From: Serripes groenlandicus
Lineage: Eukaryota; Mollusca; Bivalvia; Cardiida; Cardiidae
Length of the DNA: 64,000 nt
NCBI GenBank assembly: GCA_031761405.1
Contig: JASEVX010000001.1
Location: 23,331,270-23,395,269, forward strand
Direction: 5' to 3'
Every line of letters begins with the position of its first letter. Position 1 is the stretch's first letter. Shown here one piece after another: positions 11,901 to 26,900 of this stretch. Below the pieces are notes generated by a model, which saw only the letters and a program-made list of their open reading frames with translations, was not told where the DNA came from and did not search any database. Position numbers and translations under genes: made by a program.

Positions 11901-14900
11901 GCTTCAGACGGAGGGAATGATGAAAGGATGGAGGGAAAGAAGGAATGATGGATGAAAAGATGGAAGGACTGACAGAAAGACCAGGCCATACCAACATACC
12001 ATCTGCCTTCAGCGAGAAATAACAATAATGATAGAGTACCAATCTGTAATGCTACAAACCAAATATTAAAGCTGTAACCCTTCCTTTGTAACAAATGATA
12101 TTTTGAACTTTTACTGTTTACATATTACATATTGGGAAACAAGCCCTCATTGTGACCATATGCCTTTAGTTAAAACTAAAAATAATTTGAACATTCTTTG
12201 TAGAGAGTTTATATGTGAAAATTTGTGCCGAACTATTTTCAAATTAGGCCAGCATTTGTTACACTTCAGCAGTTGAGGATTTTTAATAAACAAATTGTTC
12301 TTTGTGAAAGAAACAAATTAATCGAGCTTAAAAACTGAAATGCTAAGCAAAGATTTGTTAATGTACAAACCTTTAGCTCGCTTTTCATTGTTTCTGCTGT
12401 TAACAAATAGATTCCACAATCCTAAATCACTGGTTCCAAAAGACTTTTCCCTGACATTTGCTCAACTTCCAATTTTCCCTGATCAATTAACAATATTCTC
12501 CGACCTTTCACTCACCTTGAAAATTATTTTCACTGACAATGGAAAACCTAAACATATGCCATGCCTAAATACCCATGCCAGGGCCAGCAGAATAGCCCAC
12601 CTTATTCTAAAAATGTCCGATTTATGGCAGATGTGCAAATAATGTAGCAAGAATTGAATGTTATGTCATTTTAAATAAAACATGGAATACTATTATTAAA
12701 ACAGTATTGCACATGTATTTATAATAGGCGTATATCATAGCACTAACAAGAGCACCGCAAAGAGCAAACGCCAACGCTCGTCTTTCTTTTTCTAAGTCGA
12801 AAAAGGGCCATTACTGAATAATTATTTTAGCCAGAGTTATACTACTTGGTATAGACATGCATATTGATCCTAGGAGCATGTGTACCAAGTTTCATTTGAA
12901 AAGGTTGAGCGTTTTTTGAGTAATGAGGTAAGGTTAAAATTTTGTGACAACGAAGACAAAGGTGCAAAGGACATCACAATTGCCCGAGTTTTTTTTCTTC
13001 TAAAAAACAGACAAGCTAAAAATGTCCGATTTATGGGAGATGTGCAAAAAATGCTGCAAGAATGGAATTTGATGACATTTTACACACAACATGGAATACA
13101 ATTTTAATAAGAGCATTGCACATGAATTTATAATAGGCATATAACATAGCATTATAAACAAGAAACCGCTGAAGACGGTAAGGCCAGATTGTCGGCAATT
13201 TGACCTTGAAAATAGACAAACCAAGGTCAAGGTCAAAGTAACCATAGAAATCAATAGAACTTGTTACTGGTTACCTTCAGGCAAAGTTTCAAGTTTGTAA
13301 CCCTTTCCAGTGCTGAGATTTTGCCTAAACTTGAAACTTTAACCAAAATGTTGACAGACAGACGGACATCGCCAATCTATAGACCGGAATTGCTAGAGCA
13401 ATCCGGCCAATAATTGATAAAAATACACAAAATAAACAGACAAGAACGGGTGTTACCTGTGAGGAATCTGATGCCTCTGAATTTGGGGTACCTGGTGACA
13501 TTTCTCTATCCGAGGAAGGCGTCTTCTTCACTCTACTTCTCTGAAAGTACAAAACATTCACTCAGTCGTTCATTCTTTCAAATGATTAACGAAGGTCAGC
13601 TTCATACGTCTACACAAACTTATGTGGGAAAGTAGCCAGTTGCTTTATATATAACAAGACCTATCTACAACATAACATGGTTTTATCAGAAACACATAAA
13701 TGATATAGATCCGTTACTCTTTGACTTTATATGCAATCTTTTTCAATTGTCATTATTCCATTAACCCTTTCCCTCATACGGCAATTCTGCAGCAGACGAC
13801 TTTGAACGTATTTTGTCAAAACATAGAAAATCTCCATAATTGAATGAATAACCTATGACAGAAAGTGGAAAACATTGTGGCAAAAGGAGAAATTACACGT
13901 TTTGTGCAATTTCTTCTTTTGTCACTATGTTTTCAAAAAGCCGTCTGCTGCAGAGGCGTCAGAAAGCGTCTATATGAGGGAAAGAGTTCTCCCTTTGTCA
14001 CAATGAACTGTGTTCAGTAACTAAACCTTCATTATAGGGATTTTCCGTGTCTTTGTCTAGAGGTTTTCAAAGTCATCTGCTGCAGATTTGTTGTATGTGA
14101 GAAAAGGTTAATAAAAATAATCATGACAAATAAACCCAGTCCCACATATAGATGCTTTCTGACGCCTCTGCAGCAATTTCTCCTTTTGTCATGATGTTTT
14201 CAAAAGTAGTCTGGGGCAGAGATGTCGGAACGTGTCTGTATGTGGGAAAGGGTTTAAAGGCATAGCTTATTTACAATTCACATTTAAAAACAAGAGTGCC
14301 GCGGAGCAAACGCCAACGCTCATCTGGTTTTTTTTTCTAAGTAAAAAAGGGGCATTAGTGAATAATTATTAAAGCCAGAGTTATGTGACTTGGTATAGAC
14401 ATGTGTATTATTCCTAGGAACATGACTTTTTTTGTATACCAAGTTTCATTTGAAAAGTTTGATCGTGTTTTGTGTTATGAGGTAAGGTTAAAGATTTCTG
14501 ATAATGCAGACGCAGACGACAATGCCAAGAAAATCACAATAACCCGACTTTTGTTCTTCAAAAAACAGACGAGCTAATAAGTTAACAAGTGATGGTAATT
14601 ATTTTTTTTTTAAATCAAACATTGCCCACTTACCTGAAATTCTGTACTTGTTTTTAGGCCTGGCAAGTCCAAATCTTTCTTCTTTCCATGTTTTCTATTA
14701 TAAAACAAAAATTGAAGATATTTCATATATATCTACACATGTGCAAGTTACAGGTAACACATAACATAACTAGAACTATCACTGAAGATGATAAATACCC
14801 CCTAAACAGCACCTTGACCTACACCATAACTTAATAAGTACAAGACCTCGGGCTGAGGGTGTCTCGCCCTTCTAAGAAAATCAGATATTAAATGCTATCA

Positions 14901-17900
14901 CTATGCAAAAAGAAAGTAAAGTTGATAAAATGTGAAAAAGTAAGTGTCTGTCAATGCATTGTTATCAACATGTCATGATAAATAATAAACTCACAACATG
15001 TGTATATATCAGCATAAATGGTCTATCTGCAATAGGAGAGGTGTTGCCGAGATATAACCAAGATCAAGTTACCTAACAAAGGTCAATTTCTGTAAAATTA
15101 TGACCTTGACCTTGAAAATTTTGACGTTGACAGATATTCCATGACCAAACAATACATCTGACAAAGTTTCAGAAAACTTCCAGCAGGGGATGCTGAGGTA
15201 TAACCAAGGTTGAGTTACCTAATAAAGGTCAAGTTCTGTAAAATTATGACCTTGACCTTAAAATGTTTACGGATGTCCCATGACCAAACAATACATCTGA
15301 CATTTCAGAAAGATTCCATAAGGGGTTGCTGAGATAGGACTAAGGTTAAGTTTTGAGGTTAAGTTATCTAACAAAGGTCAAGTTCTGCACAATTATGACC
15401 TTGACCCAGAAAATTTTGACGTTGACGGATGTCCCATGACCAAACAATACATCTGACAAAGTTTCAGAAAAATTCCAGCAGGGGTTGCTGAGATATAAGA
15501 AAGTTTAAGTTTTGAGGTTAAGTTACCTAACAAAGGTCAAGTTCTGCACAATTATGACCTCGACCCTGAAAATTTTGATGTTACACGGATGTCCCATGAC
15601 CAAACAATGCATCTGACAAAGTTTCAGAAAAATTCAAGTAGAGGTTGCTGAGATATAAGAAAGGTTAAGTTTTGAGGTTAAGTTACCTAACAAAGGTCAA
15701 GTTTTGCACAATTATGACCTTGACCCTGAAAATGTTGACGTTGACAGATGTCCCATGACCAAACAATACATCTGACAAAGTTTCAGAAAAATTCAAGCAG
15801 AGGTTGCTGAGATATAAGAAAGGTTAAGTTTTGAGGTTAAGTTACCTAACAAAGGTCAAGTTCTGCACAATTATGACCTTGACCCTGAAAATTTTGACGT
15901 TGACAGATATCCCATGACCAAACAATACATCTGACAAAGTTTCAGAAAAATTCAAGCAGGGTTTGCCGAGATATAGCTATTTGTAAAAGCGGCCGCCGTC
16001 GCCGGAAAAGTGACTGCTATGTCTCACTCCACTATCGTGGGCGAGACAAAAAGGGCCATAACTCTGTAAAATAACTTGCAATTGTAACCCTTTAGGGTAT
16101 GCACATCTCGTCTTGGTATAGAAGCTTCATGTAAATTGTTATTGAATTCCACCTAGTGGTTTGTAAGAAATAGGCCGGACAAAATATGGCTTCCAACCGA
16201 CAGACAGACAGACAGACAGACAGCCCGACACAGTGACTCCTATAAACCCCCTCTTCTTCCAAGGGGGTATAATGAGAAATCCAGGACACTGCAATCAGCA
16301 AAGAACAAGATAAACCAACATTTGTGAAGATTAACCAACATTTGGGACTCTGTAAGCTGCAAAGAACAACACTAATTAAATTTGGAAAATTAGCAAATAA
16401 CAAGATAAAACAACATTAGGGGCTCGAGATCCCTTGCAAAAATACGAACTTGTTAAAGAATGCTTGGATCTCTCTGGAAATGCTAGTTTCTGAACATGTA
16501 TTGTGAGAAGTAATATGTTAAACCAATATACCTTTCAGGCATGTCACTGTGGTTATCATTTCTAAGTTCCCAAACCCCTTCTGACGAATCTGGTTCATGC
16601 TCACTAGACTCTGACGGATTACTAGAATGTTTATGAATATCGCTAGATGAGTTATCCCCCTTGGTAGGGGGCACAGAACTTTCGCGGGATTCTGACGAAG
16701 GCTTCTCCACAGATAATCCACGTTTTGGACTAGACGGTTTACTGTCACTATCAGTTTTATCTGAATCACTTTTCACGTCACCATCCACGGTGTTCAAAGG
16801 GGAGACAACTTCATTCATTACGGTTGAGCCGTACATTTCATCTGAAATCTCTTTTTCCACCTTAGCATCCTTTTCACCTAGAGTATATGTGCTTTCGCTT
16901 GTACTAGGTCCTATCTGCTGCACCTGTAAGTAGTAACATAAGTCAAGTCTTACTGATTACCGGATAGGTGTCAGCTTTGAGCAGTTAAAATACTTAATAG
17001 GCCTACAACTCATCTTGAGCACTTCACAATGTTATATTATAATTATTTTGTCCCTTTCCCACCTATAGACGCATTTTGACACATAGGTAGCAGACAACAT
17101 TTGAAAACAATGTGTCAAAAGGAGAAATTGCCCAGAACAAGCAATTTCTCCTTCTGCCGCAATGTTTTCAACTCTATTAAATAATAAAACTTTCATTTAA
17201 AGAGATTTTCTATAATTTTGCCTTTATCATCTTAAAAACAGACTACTTAATATGCGAAAGGCCCATTAATGCTAACCTAAGTACCATGACTCTGTCTGAT
17301 AAGGTGCTTATAAACGATACCCGCTTTGACCCACATTCATTGATTAATTGATTGTTTGGTGTTTTACGCAACTTTCAACACTTTTTCAGTTATATTACAG
17401 CATTTTCCGGGTAGGTTACCAGTTCTACCGGTCCATTTATAAATCCTGACACCAGCCAGTCAGTTGTTATGCTAACCCTGCAACCATGAGCACCAAGGAG
17501 AGCAGCCATTACCACCATTTTTTTAAATTTGACCTAATAACCAAGTTGTTGACACATCATGACCTATGTTGAAACTTGCCATAAATAATATCAAAACAAA
17601 GCTCTCAACTCTGTTTTGGTGTATCAAGTTGGAACCAAAATCAATATTAGAGTATATATTTTAAAACATTGAAAGTTAATGCATGTCTCCACGATTGAGC
17701 GAGTTTTATGTTTAAACCCTTACCCATATACAGACACTTTCTGATGACTTTTCAGATGACTTTTGAAAACATTGAGGCAAAAGCAGAAATTGCTCATAAT
17801 GAGCATTTTTTTTTTCGCCACAATATTTTCAAGTTTATTCAATAGAAGTACTTTCATTAAGAGAGTTTCCATATTTTTGACTTTATGTCTTCAGTCGTCT

Positions 17901-20900
17901 GTTGCAGATTTGAGGTTTTTAGGAACGGGTTAAATAGAGAAAAGGCACCAAAATTTACCTGTAGGTCTGTTCCTGTAAAATAGCTGCGTAACTGATGAAG
18001 GTACGTCATTACCATCAACTTATCGGGTACAGCCAAAAGGACCATATCAGACGGCTCTATCACACGAGGTATACCAAGTTTAGCTGCTGCATCAAATGCC
18101 TTTAATGTAAAAGGAATTGGTATTTCAAATGTTTACCTGATATCTTAGTTTAAACTTATTTAATTTACAGTGATTGCAAAACAAGCTTTTAGCTTATATT
18201 AATTCTGCTCAATGTCTGCTTCCTGGAGACTTAAACCAGTACTCGTGCCATTTGTGTGGGAAAAGCCCAAAGGCAGAACCTGCTCATCACAGGATTGGAA
18301 GCCGGTACCTTTGGTTTGAGAAGCTGACGCTCTACCTCTGCACCACTGTCTTCCACCTGATATCTTATTTTTCAGACTCTTTCCAAATGAGAATATCTGA
18401 AGACAAAACCCTGGAATGAGGAACAAAAGAAATATCTCATCTCAGGGTATCAATATGATCAGTTTGTTATTTTCACAAAATGTTTTCAAAACTGAATCAA
18501 TCACAATTGTTTAAAAAAAATCCCTGTTAAACATCAATTTTGAAGCAGTAGATGAAAACATTGCGAACAAGAGCGCCAAATGTCACAAAATACGCCTGTC
18601 CTGGTTTTTTGAGACCTATTATACCGTATATACTCGGTTATAAGACGCATTTTTTTACCTTCAAAATCGAAAGTAAAGTTGGGGGAGCGACTTATAAGCG
18701 GGTCAAGCAAAATTTTAGAAAAAAAAATACCCACCGAGCTACCTATCTTCAAAAGCTGTCATTTATATAAAGAGCCGATTTAACAGAATAATTCAAGTTT
18801 GATTGAAATAATAATAACATATTGAATTGATTTGTTTAGAAACCGAACAGAAGAAAAAATATAATTATGAATTTACACTCTTTTGTCTTTATTGTTTAGA
18901 TTTATTCACGATCGGAAGCCATTTTGATTTTTGTGAAAATATAAATTGCGGCACCGAAGTCGAGATTAAATAATTGTCTTAAATGCTAATCTCTCCTAAG
19001 GCTATTCTTTACACGCGACAAACAGTTTTAGGGCTAATGCAAGTCGGTTGCAACTACAGGCTATTCCAGGAGAAATTACAACCGTTTGCATATAACCATC
19101 GAGTTGGAGGTACCTCATTGTAAATTGTGTAGACAGTAGTCACTACCACGTATTTGTAATTCTAAATGCAGATGTAGCAGACAGTGTTGGAAAACGTTGT
19201 GAGAAAAAGAAATACTGCTTTTTATCAGCGATGCATCCTTTCCTTACATTTTTTTATCTAGTTTCAAAGCTGTTAAACAAAGGAAAAATAAATACCATGC
19301 CCTTTTAAATCCTTTTTAATTTGTCCAATTTAAAGAAAATGTAGTAATTTCTCCTCGGAGCGCTATCAAAAGAAGTCTGCTGCAGATGTGTATAAATGCA
19401 TGTTAAAATTGGTAAGAGTGAAATCTATATAGACCTTTATTTCCGAAAACCATTTTCCCCGACAAATGAGCTACGTCATACAAAAGAGTATGTGCATTTT
19501 AGTCACAACTATTACCAAGCTAATAGGATCGTAAATTTAACATTAATTTATATATATGGGTGCATTTCATTTGTCGCGGCTGAATCAGCTGGTAAATTAG
19601 TGACGTCATTTATTGAGCCCTGTGTTTTTCACGCGACAAACATTTATAGGGCTAATGCAAATCTGTTGTAACTACAGCATGTTCCTGGAGAAATTACAAC
19701 CGTTTGCATATAACCATAGAGTCCAACCTTCTTTCCATAGACCTTTAAAACCCTTGTCTTCACCTATCTGTGAATTACACACACTTTTAATAAACTTCGT
19801 CAATGCAATAACTTTTGACGCATTTGCAGCAGACAGCTTTTGAAAATATTGTCAGAAAAGGAGAAACATGTACCGAATTGTCCTATTTAATTCATGCATC
19901 ATACGCATAATTGTATTAATGCTATCAAACTCCTGTGTTTGTTTTACTTTTAACTCATCATTTTTTGAAAACATTGAAAATAATTTTCATGTGTGAAATC
20001 GGACAAATGTGGCTTAAGGGTTGAATGCATGATAGAGACACCGACATCAACAAAACCCTTTGTTCATGTTTCGCGCTTTTATTTGAGCCATGTTTTATTG
20101 AAGTATTTATCGTATTTGTTTGACATGAATCTTTTTCGAAATTTTATTTTTTCGGGGGGGTTGAAAAAAACTCAGAAATCTGACTGCGTCTTATTAGAGA
20201 GAACAGCATAAAATCCTAGATTTTAGACCTCAAAGTGGGGGGGTGCGTCTTATAGTCGAGGGCGACTTATAACCGAGTATTTACGGTAGTGATAATTGGT
20301 TGTACGTCAGGCAAATTTAGAAAGTGATCACTGTCAATTCAGTTTAGGCCATTTCGAGGGACACAATTGTGGAGTGACTAAGATAAAGTGGTTAGATATC
20401 GAACCTGACCAAGATATTCTGCCCATTAACATATTGTCTAAATTTGGTGATGATCAGATAAAATGACTTAAGCGATATGGCTGATTATAGCACTTGTCCG
20501 ATATATTATGCGCATACACATTCTGACTAAATTTGGTGATGATTGGATAAAGGCTTCAAAAGTTATTGATCGGACAATACCTATTTGAGGTAATTTCTAT
20601 AATTAAAGGACAATAACTCTCAAGTGAATAAAGCGATATGGCTGGTAATCAAACTTGTCAGAGATATTTTGCCAATACACATTCTGACCAAATTTGGTGG
20701 TGACTGGACAAAGGCTTCTTAAGTTATTGAGTCGACAAGACCGATTTTAGGTAATTTAAATGGTGATAACTCTAGAGTGACTCGAGTGGTTAAAGAACTT
20801 GTCGCAGATATTATGCCAATACACATTCTGACCAAATTTGGTGATGATTTGGCAAAGGCTTCTAAAGTTATTGGGCTGACATCATACTTGACACCGCCCA

Positions 20901-23900
20901 ACTGTATGCCTCAGGTAAAACTATAATACGTTTCATTTTTATAAAAAGGAGAAATTGTTCCTAATGAGCATTTTCTCCTTTTACCACAATGTTTTTTTTT
21001 TCAATCATCATTCAATAATTGTTCTTTCAGTTATAGAGATTTTCCATATTGTTGATTAAATGTTTTCCTAGCCATCTGCTGCTTATTTGTGGTATGCAGA
21101 AGAGAATTAATGATCGGAGACAGGTTGTTTATTCAAAATAGGTAACTGTTCCTAACACAGATCCAATATAAAAAGATACCTACTATTCTGTTATTTCCTT
21201 TAATGTCATGGGGAGCTAACTTCGAGTATTCTCTGGAAAAAATATTAAACAGATTTAATAGTATTTGTGACAACGTTTGATAAAGATTTGTTAGTGCACA
21301 TCAATGGCTCAATCTGAAGAAAAAAACATTCGTCATTTCAAAATATTTATTACCAACAAATCTTATTTAATCTTTTGCTGAATTGTAAACAAAATACTGC
21401 TGAATGAAGCATCATTTCGAGACGGAGCAGAAAACATGGTGGGAAAAGGAGAATCTGCTAATCATGAGCAATTAAATTTCTCCTGTTCCAACAATGTTTT
21501 CAACAGATGTCTTCAAAGGATACATTAACTGGCATGAGTAAAAAGCAAAATGGTTTAACCCTTTCCCTCATATAGACGCTTTCTGACGCCTCTGCAGCAG
21601 ACGGCTTTTTGAAAACATAGTGACAAAAGAAGAAATTGCACAAAACGTGCAATTTCTCCTTTTGTCACAATGTTTTCCACTTTTTGTCATAGAAAATCTG
21701 CACTGAATGGAGATTTTCTATGTTTTGACAACATATGTTCAAAGTCGCCTGCTGCAGAATTGTCGTATGAGGGAAAGGGTACGTTTTGCATATGCAATTT
21801 GACACTCTGCAGAAGAGCACCTTTGAAAACATTTTTGCAAAATGAAATGACAATTGCACATAATAATAAATTTCTCCTTTTGTATTGATGTTTTTAATTC
21901 TGTAAATGCTGAGTATCGTGTAAATCATACTTACATTAAATCTGGTCTAAAATGATGAACGAGCGCACAAAAGGCCATTCCGTTTCTCCATGAAGTTGTT
22001 AAATTAGTGACCTTGACCCCTTTATATTCTTTTGTGACCTCTTTACACCAATCCAAAAGGTCAAGACTAGAACTAGGTGCTTTATGTATGGGTGATTCAC
22101 TCTGCAATCAACACAAGACATTATATTGCATGGCAGTAAAATAAATTATCAGTGTTCAAATGAAACAATGGAAAATAATTTTCATTAACATTTTTGCATA
22201 TCTATCTTGACATCTGCCAAGTACTACCACAGCAAATGTTTATTAAAGTTATGTCATTTTTCACCTTTTTAAAGACGTCTGGTTACATGTACCATTTTTT
22301 AGAGAGTCACCTTAGGATCCTTTCTACCAAAATATTTTTAATTTTATATCGTGATTTCGTTTTCTTTGAAGAACTTCAAAGAGGACCACTTCGGAAACTT
22401 TCTTGTGAAAGTTTGGTTGAAATTGGTCCGGTGGTTTCAGATAAAACTGCTATGTAAAAACGTTTTGACTAGAGACAATGGGCGACACAAACCACACAGT
22501 TTGATCACTTTTGCTTACCTTAAGCTTGATTGGGGTTTAATGCCTTTTTCATGTATTTTTCAGTAAAATCAAGGCAGCCAGTTAACCTGCCCATGACTTG
22601 CGTTTCCTAGCTATCGCACACCAGTACTCCACAACAGTCTTTCCAAGCAACTGGTTGTTTTTCACATAGACATTTAGCCCATTGGTTGAAGATGAATGAC
22701 GCTTGTCACATTGACTTTTATCAAATGTCGGAAAGAAAGTTGTCCGAGCTGGAGTTTGAACTCACAAACCCTGGATTGCCAGCTAGCAATGCTACCAATT
22801 GATCTTTTCCTGCAACAGTCTACTTTTTTTTTTTCTTTTGCAGCAGACAACTTTTGACAACATTGTGCCCCAAGTTCAAAATGTTCAAGTATGAAATTCT
22901 GAACGGAGGAGAAATATTCCGCCCAAGGAAAAAGAAAGAATATGAAATTGTCTAAAAAAAACTCCTCGTTGATATATTAAATTCTGGTGGAACTAAGTTC
23001 TGCACTGAATTTCAACTGTTTTCCACTCTGATTTGTTTAACCAAATACATACGCCTTCTCGCAACTCTGCAGCAGAAGGCTTTTGAACGCATTGTGGCAA
23101 CTGGATAAATCGCCCATAATTCTATTTAATAATTAAACTTTCATTTAAAAAGATTTACAACATTTTTGCCAAACAGTTTTCATAGTCTTCTGCTGCAGAT
23201 TTGTTGTATGTGGAAAAAGATTTAAAGTTTGATTTTCCGATCGGGGAGGAATGCCACATAAAATTTCATTCTGCACAGAAAATACTGTTCCGCCCAGAAT
23301 TTGTGCCAACATTTTGTTCAGGTAACTTCATTTGCAACAAATAATCCCTACATAAGTCAAGAGCTCTAGATAACAGCCATTTTCCATGTTCTAAAATCCT
23401 TATTCGAAACCCAAACCCTATGTTGTGGGTACTCAAACGAAACTTCTGAGCAAGACGATTCTTTTGAGTACTAACAACATAGGGATTGGATGAGTAGTAA
23501 GAGAGATATTGTGGGGAAAAGATAAGTTTACTCCCCCTTATCTAGTCCTTTGATAAGAATCCCCAAATCATAAGATCTCAAGTGTGAATATACTTACAAA
23601 ACTACTGGAATCAGAAGCTGAGATATCCAAGGTATTGGACGAACCATTTTCTTCTTTTCTCTCTTTGACCCTATTGACATGGAAAAACTGTTAACGCTTT
23701 CCAACATACAGATGCTTTCTGACACGTAAGCAGCAGATGCTTTTTTGAAAATGTTGTAGTTGAAGAAGAAATCCGGAATACTACGCAATTTCTCCTTTTA
23801 CCACATTATTTTAAACTTTATTAACCCTTTCCCTCATATAGACGCTTTCTGACGCCTTTGCAGAAGACAGCTTTTTGAAAACATAGTGACAAAAGAAGAA

Positions 23901-26900
23901 AATTGCTCAAAACAAGCAATTTCTCCTTTTGCCACAATGTTTTTCACTTTTAGTCATAGGTTATCCATTCAATTATAGAGATTTTTTATTTTTTGACAAA
24001 TTATGTTCAAAGTCGTCTGCTGCTGAATTGTTGTATGAGGGAAAGGGTTGATTGATTAAACATTCCCTTATACAGGTTGTCCATAATTGTGTGTAGAAGT
24101 TTTAAAAGTTGTCTGCTGCTGATTTGTTGTATGTGGGAAAGGGTTAAACAACTGGCAATCTTAGCTCATACAGACAACAGTTTCTGGTCTGTAATACACA
24201 ACTGATGAAAGTGTTATGTGAAAAGGAAGATACATGTATTTTACAAAATGAGCTTTTTTTCCTTTACCACACTTTTAACTCTTAATCAAAATATTCTTCG
24301 AAATTTTCTAAACACTTAAACGTGAAATATTTCTATTAAAAACTCTAAAACAGTACATAAGGAACTTGATTAAGATCGGAAAATATTACAATATACACAA
24401 AACATGCTAGTGTGCTTTGATTATGTAAAATAAACAGATGCCCTTTACTAATGACTAAACCAACCCATGTGTGTGCTTTTGTTTGGTAATTCAGCTTCTC
24501 ACAAAGACTGATGAAATTCCTGCTAGTAGCTGTTAAGAAATAGCCCTGATTATGATCACATAGATTGTAAAATGTTGTGTAATTGAAAACAAAATTAACC
24601 CTTTCCCACATACAGACACTTTCTTCTGGTGCCTCTGCCGCAGACATCTTTTGAAAACATTGTGACCAAAGAAAACTGCTCAAAAACAAGCAATTTCTCA
24701 AATTGCCACAATTGTTTCAATTCTGCTATAATAATAACTATACTTTCATTAAAACTCTCAAATTATATTCATCACTTATTAAAAAGAAATGAACAACCAA
24801 TTAATATAAGTATGTAACTCATTGAATTGTTGTAAATAATTGTAATGTATTTTGGGCCTTTGTTTACGAAATAAAACATTTGTATTTTGTATTTGTATTT
24901 GTAATAGAAAGCAAACATACTTTTGCCTAGATGTTTTCAATGTTGTCTGTTGCAGATTTGCAGTATGTGGGAAAGTGTCATTTTGGTAGATCGAATAGGC
25001 TAATGACGAACTTTGTCCCAAAACTTACGTAGAACTTGGAGTGCTGGCCACACTACTACTGGACTCCGACTCTACAGGAGTTATTTCCCTTGACCTTTTC
25101 TGTTTTGGAGAAGGCGGAGTTCTTTCCTTGACTGTCCTAGGGGCAGTTGGTGCTTTTTTCTTGGGAGATTTCTGGTATCTGTGCTTCTTTTCACCTGGAT
25201 CAAACAACAGACTTGATGAAACTGAACTCTGATTGACCTGCTGGTCCGGGGGCAGATTTTGGGATTTAGATCTGGGAGGGGGTGGGGCAGCCTTTTTGGG
25301 CGGTCTTTGAAGGGATGTAGACTCAAATTGGTCAGAAAAAGGGTTGGACTCATCAAGGTCTTCATCATCTTCTCCAAATGGGTTTGTTGTTAAACTGCTG
25401 TTGTTGGTATTTTCTTTAAAGGGATTTGTATCATCAACGTCATTTACTAGGCTCTCGTGTAAGTCTTCCTCAGCTTCTTCAAAAGGATTCAGAGGAAGTT
25501 TCTTTGGTGTATACTTTTCAAACATTTGATCTGAAGATAAGCAAAAGTGTTCAGATATTATATAAAGAAGCACTTTTCCCATTGACCCTTTCCCACAAAC
25601 AGCAAATCTGCATAAGACGACTTTGAAAACATACCGGCAAAAAATAAGTTCTCTATAAAAGGAAATATATCTATTGAGCAATTTCTCCATTTGCCACAGT
25701 GTTTTTTCTGCTGCAGAAGCGTCAGAAAGTGTCTCAGTGTAGGAAAGGGATAATATTTATTTTCAAGTCTTTATCTAAGTTCAAAATTAATGCAAAATAT
25801 TTTTCCTTCAATTCTGAAAAATTCCTATTCATCAGAATTCAATGTTTCAAAGTAGCATTGTACCTTCTTTTCAAATTTATCTAACCAGTGATAGAGTACC
25901 ACTTCAAAATGCTACATACCAAATAATCAAGCTCTAATACTTACATTTTTTGACAAATACTTTTTACTGTATACATATAGGGAAACAAGCCCTACAGGTC
26001 ATAATGGTTTTTAACAAATTAAAATAATTTGAAAAATCTTTGCAGAGATCTAATACATAGAGAATATTACATGAGTGGTCATTCAATACGACATTTTATT
26101 AAACGAGTTTTCTAAAATTGATAAAAACAAAGAAAACAAAGAACATTAGAAAACGAGTTTAATGAAATTTTGTATTGAATGACCACGAATGTTATGTTCT
26201 ATTTATATCATAAATTCCAATTCAACGATTATTAGCGCAAAATATATATAACGTCCCTATATAGCGCGGTCATTTTCAATGCTTTTCATTATGATGTTAA
26301 GTAGCATTGTTATTACACTAGTTATATACCGACAAATATAGAATGACGTTATTTCACGCTGGCGACGTCATTTATGATATAAAAGAAGTTTTTTAATGTT
26401 TATACTCTTAACACATAAACTTTGAACATCCATGCCACATTATTTTTAAATTGGTTCAGTAATTTTGGACAAGAAGATTTTTACTGAATAAATATAAGAA
26501 AAGAATTACGCGTAATTAATTATATGTCTCGCCTCCCCCCTTTTTAAATATCAATGCAAGTGTAAAAGACAAAACAAGATGTGTGTGCAAAATTTTCAGG
26601 GAATTTAAAAACAAGAAAGAAGAAGCTTTGTCCAATATTCAAAAATCATGCGTTTTCTCCCAATAAATTGGCTTACACTCAGCAAGTACAGAGTAAGATG
26701 CGATACTGGGTATAAGATGTAACTATGATCCAAGTTTAAAAGTGCTCGCAATTTTTGAAGAAATGTTAAAAATGAAACTTTAACAATGAGTTAAATACAA
26801 ATGATAACAAGAGGCCCAAGAGGGCCAGTATCACTTCACTACCATAAGGCAAAATAATTGGCCTAATACTTTCAGAGGTGAAGAATATTGTAAGTTATAA

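Noticed and set aside
12340..12642. 100-residue plus-strand frame
   Set aside because: No family resemblance; composition fits translated AT-rich repeat DNA, and it overlaps a 140-bp direct repeat.
16483..16531. Extension of the exon 11 open frame beyond the donor
   Set aside because: A GT donor at 16531 and the phase of exon 12 show that translation leaves here; the extra residues are intron.
22081..22101. Possibility that the CH domain belongs to a separate actin-binding gene
   Set aside because: Exon phases link it continuously to the NPF exon and to the charged-helix exons, as expected for EHBP1.
25531..25690. Upstream part of the long minus frame before the NPF exon
   Set aside because: It reads through an acceptor (TTATCTTCAG) and a decayed MITE; no family resemblance before DQMFEKY.
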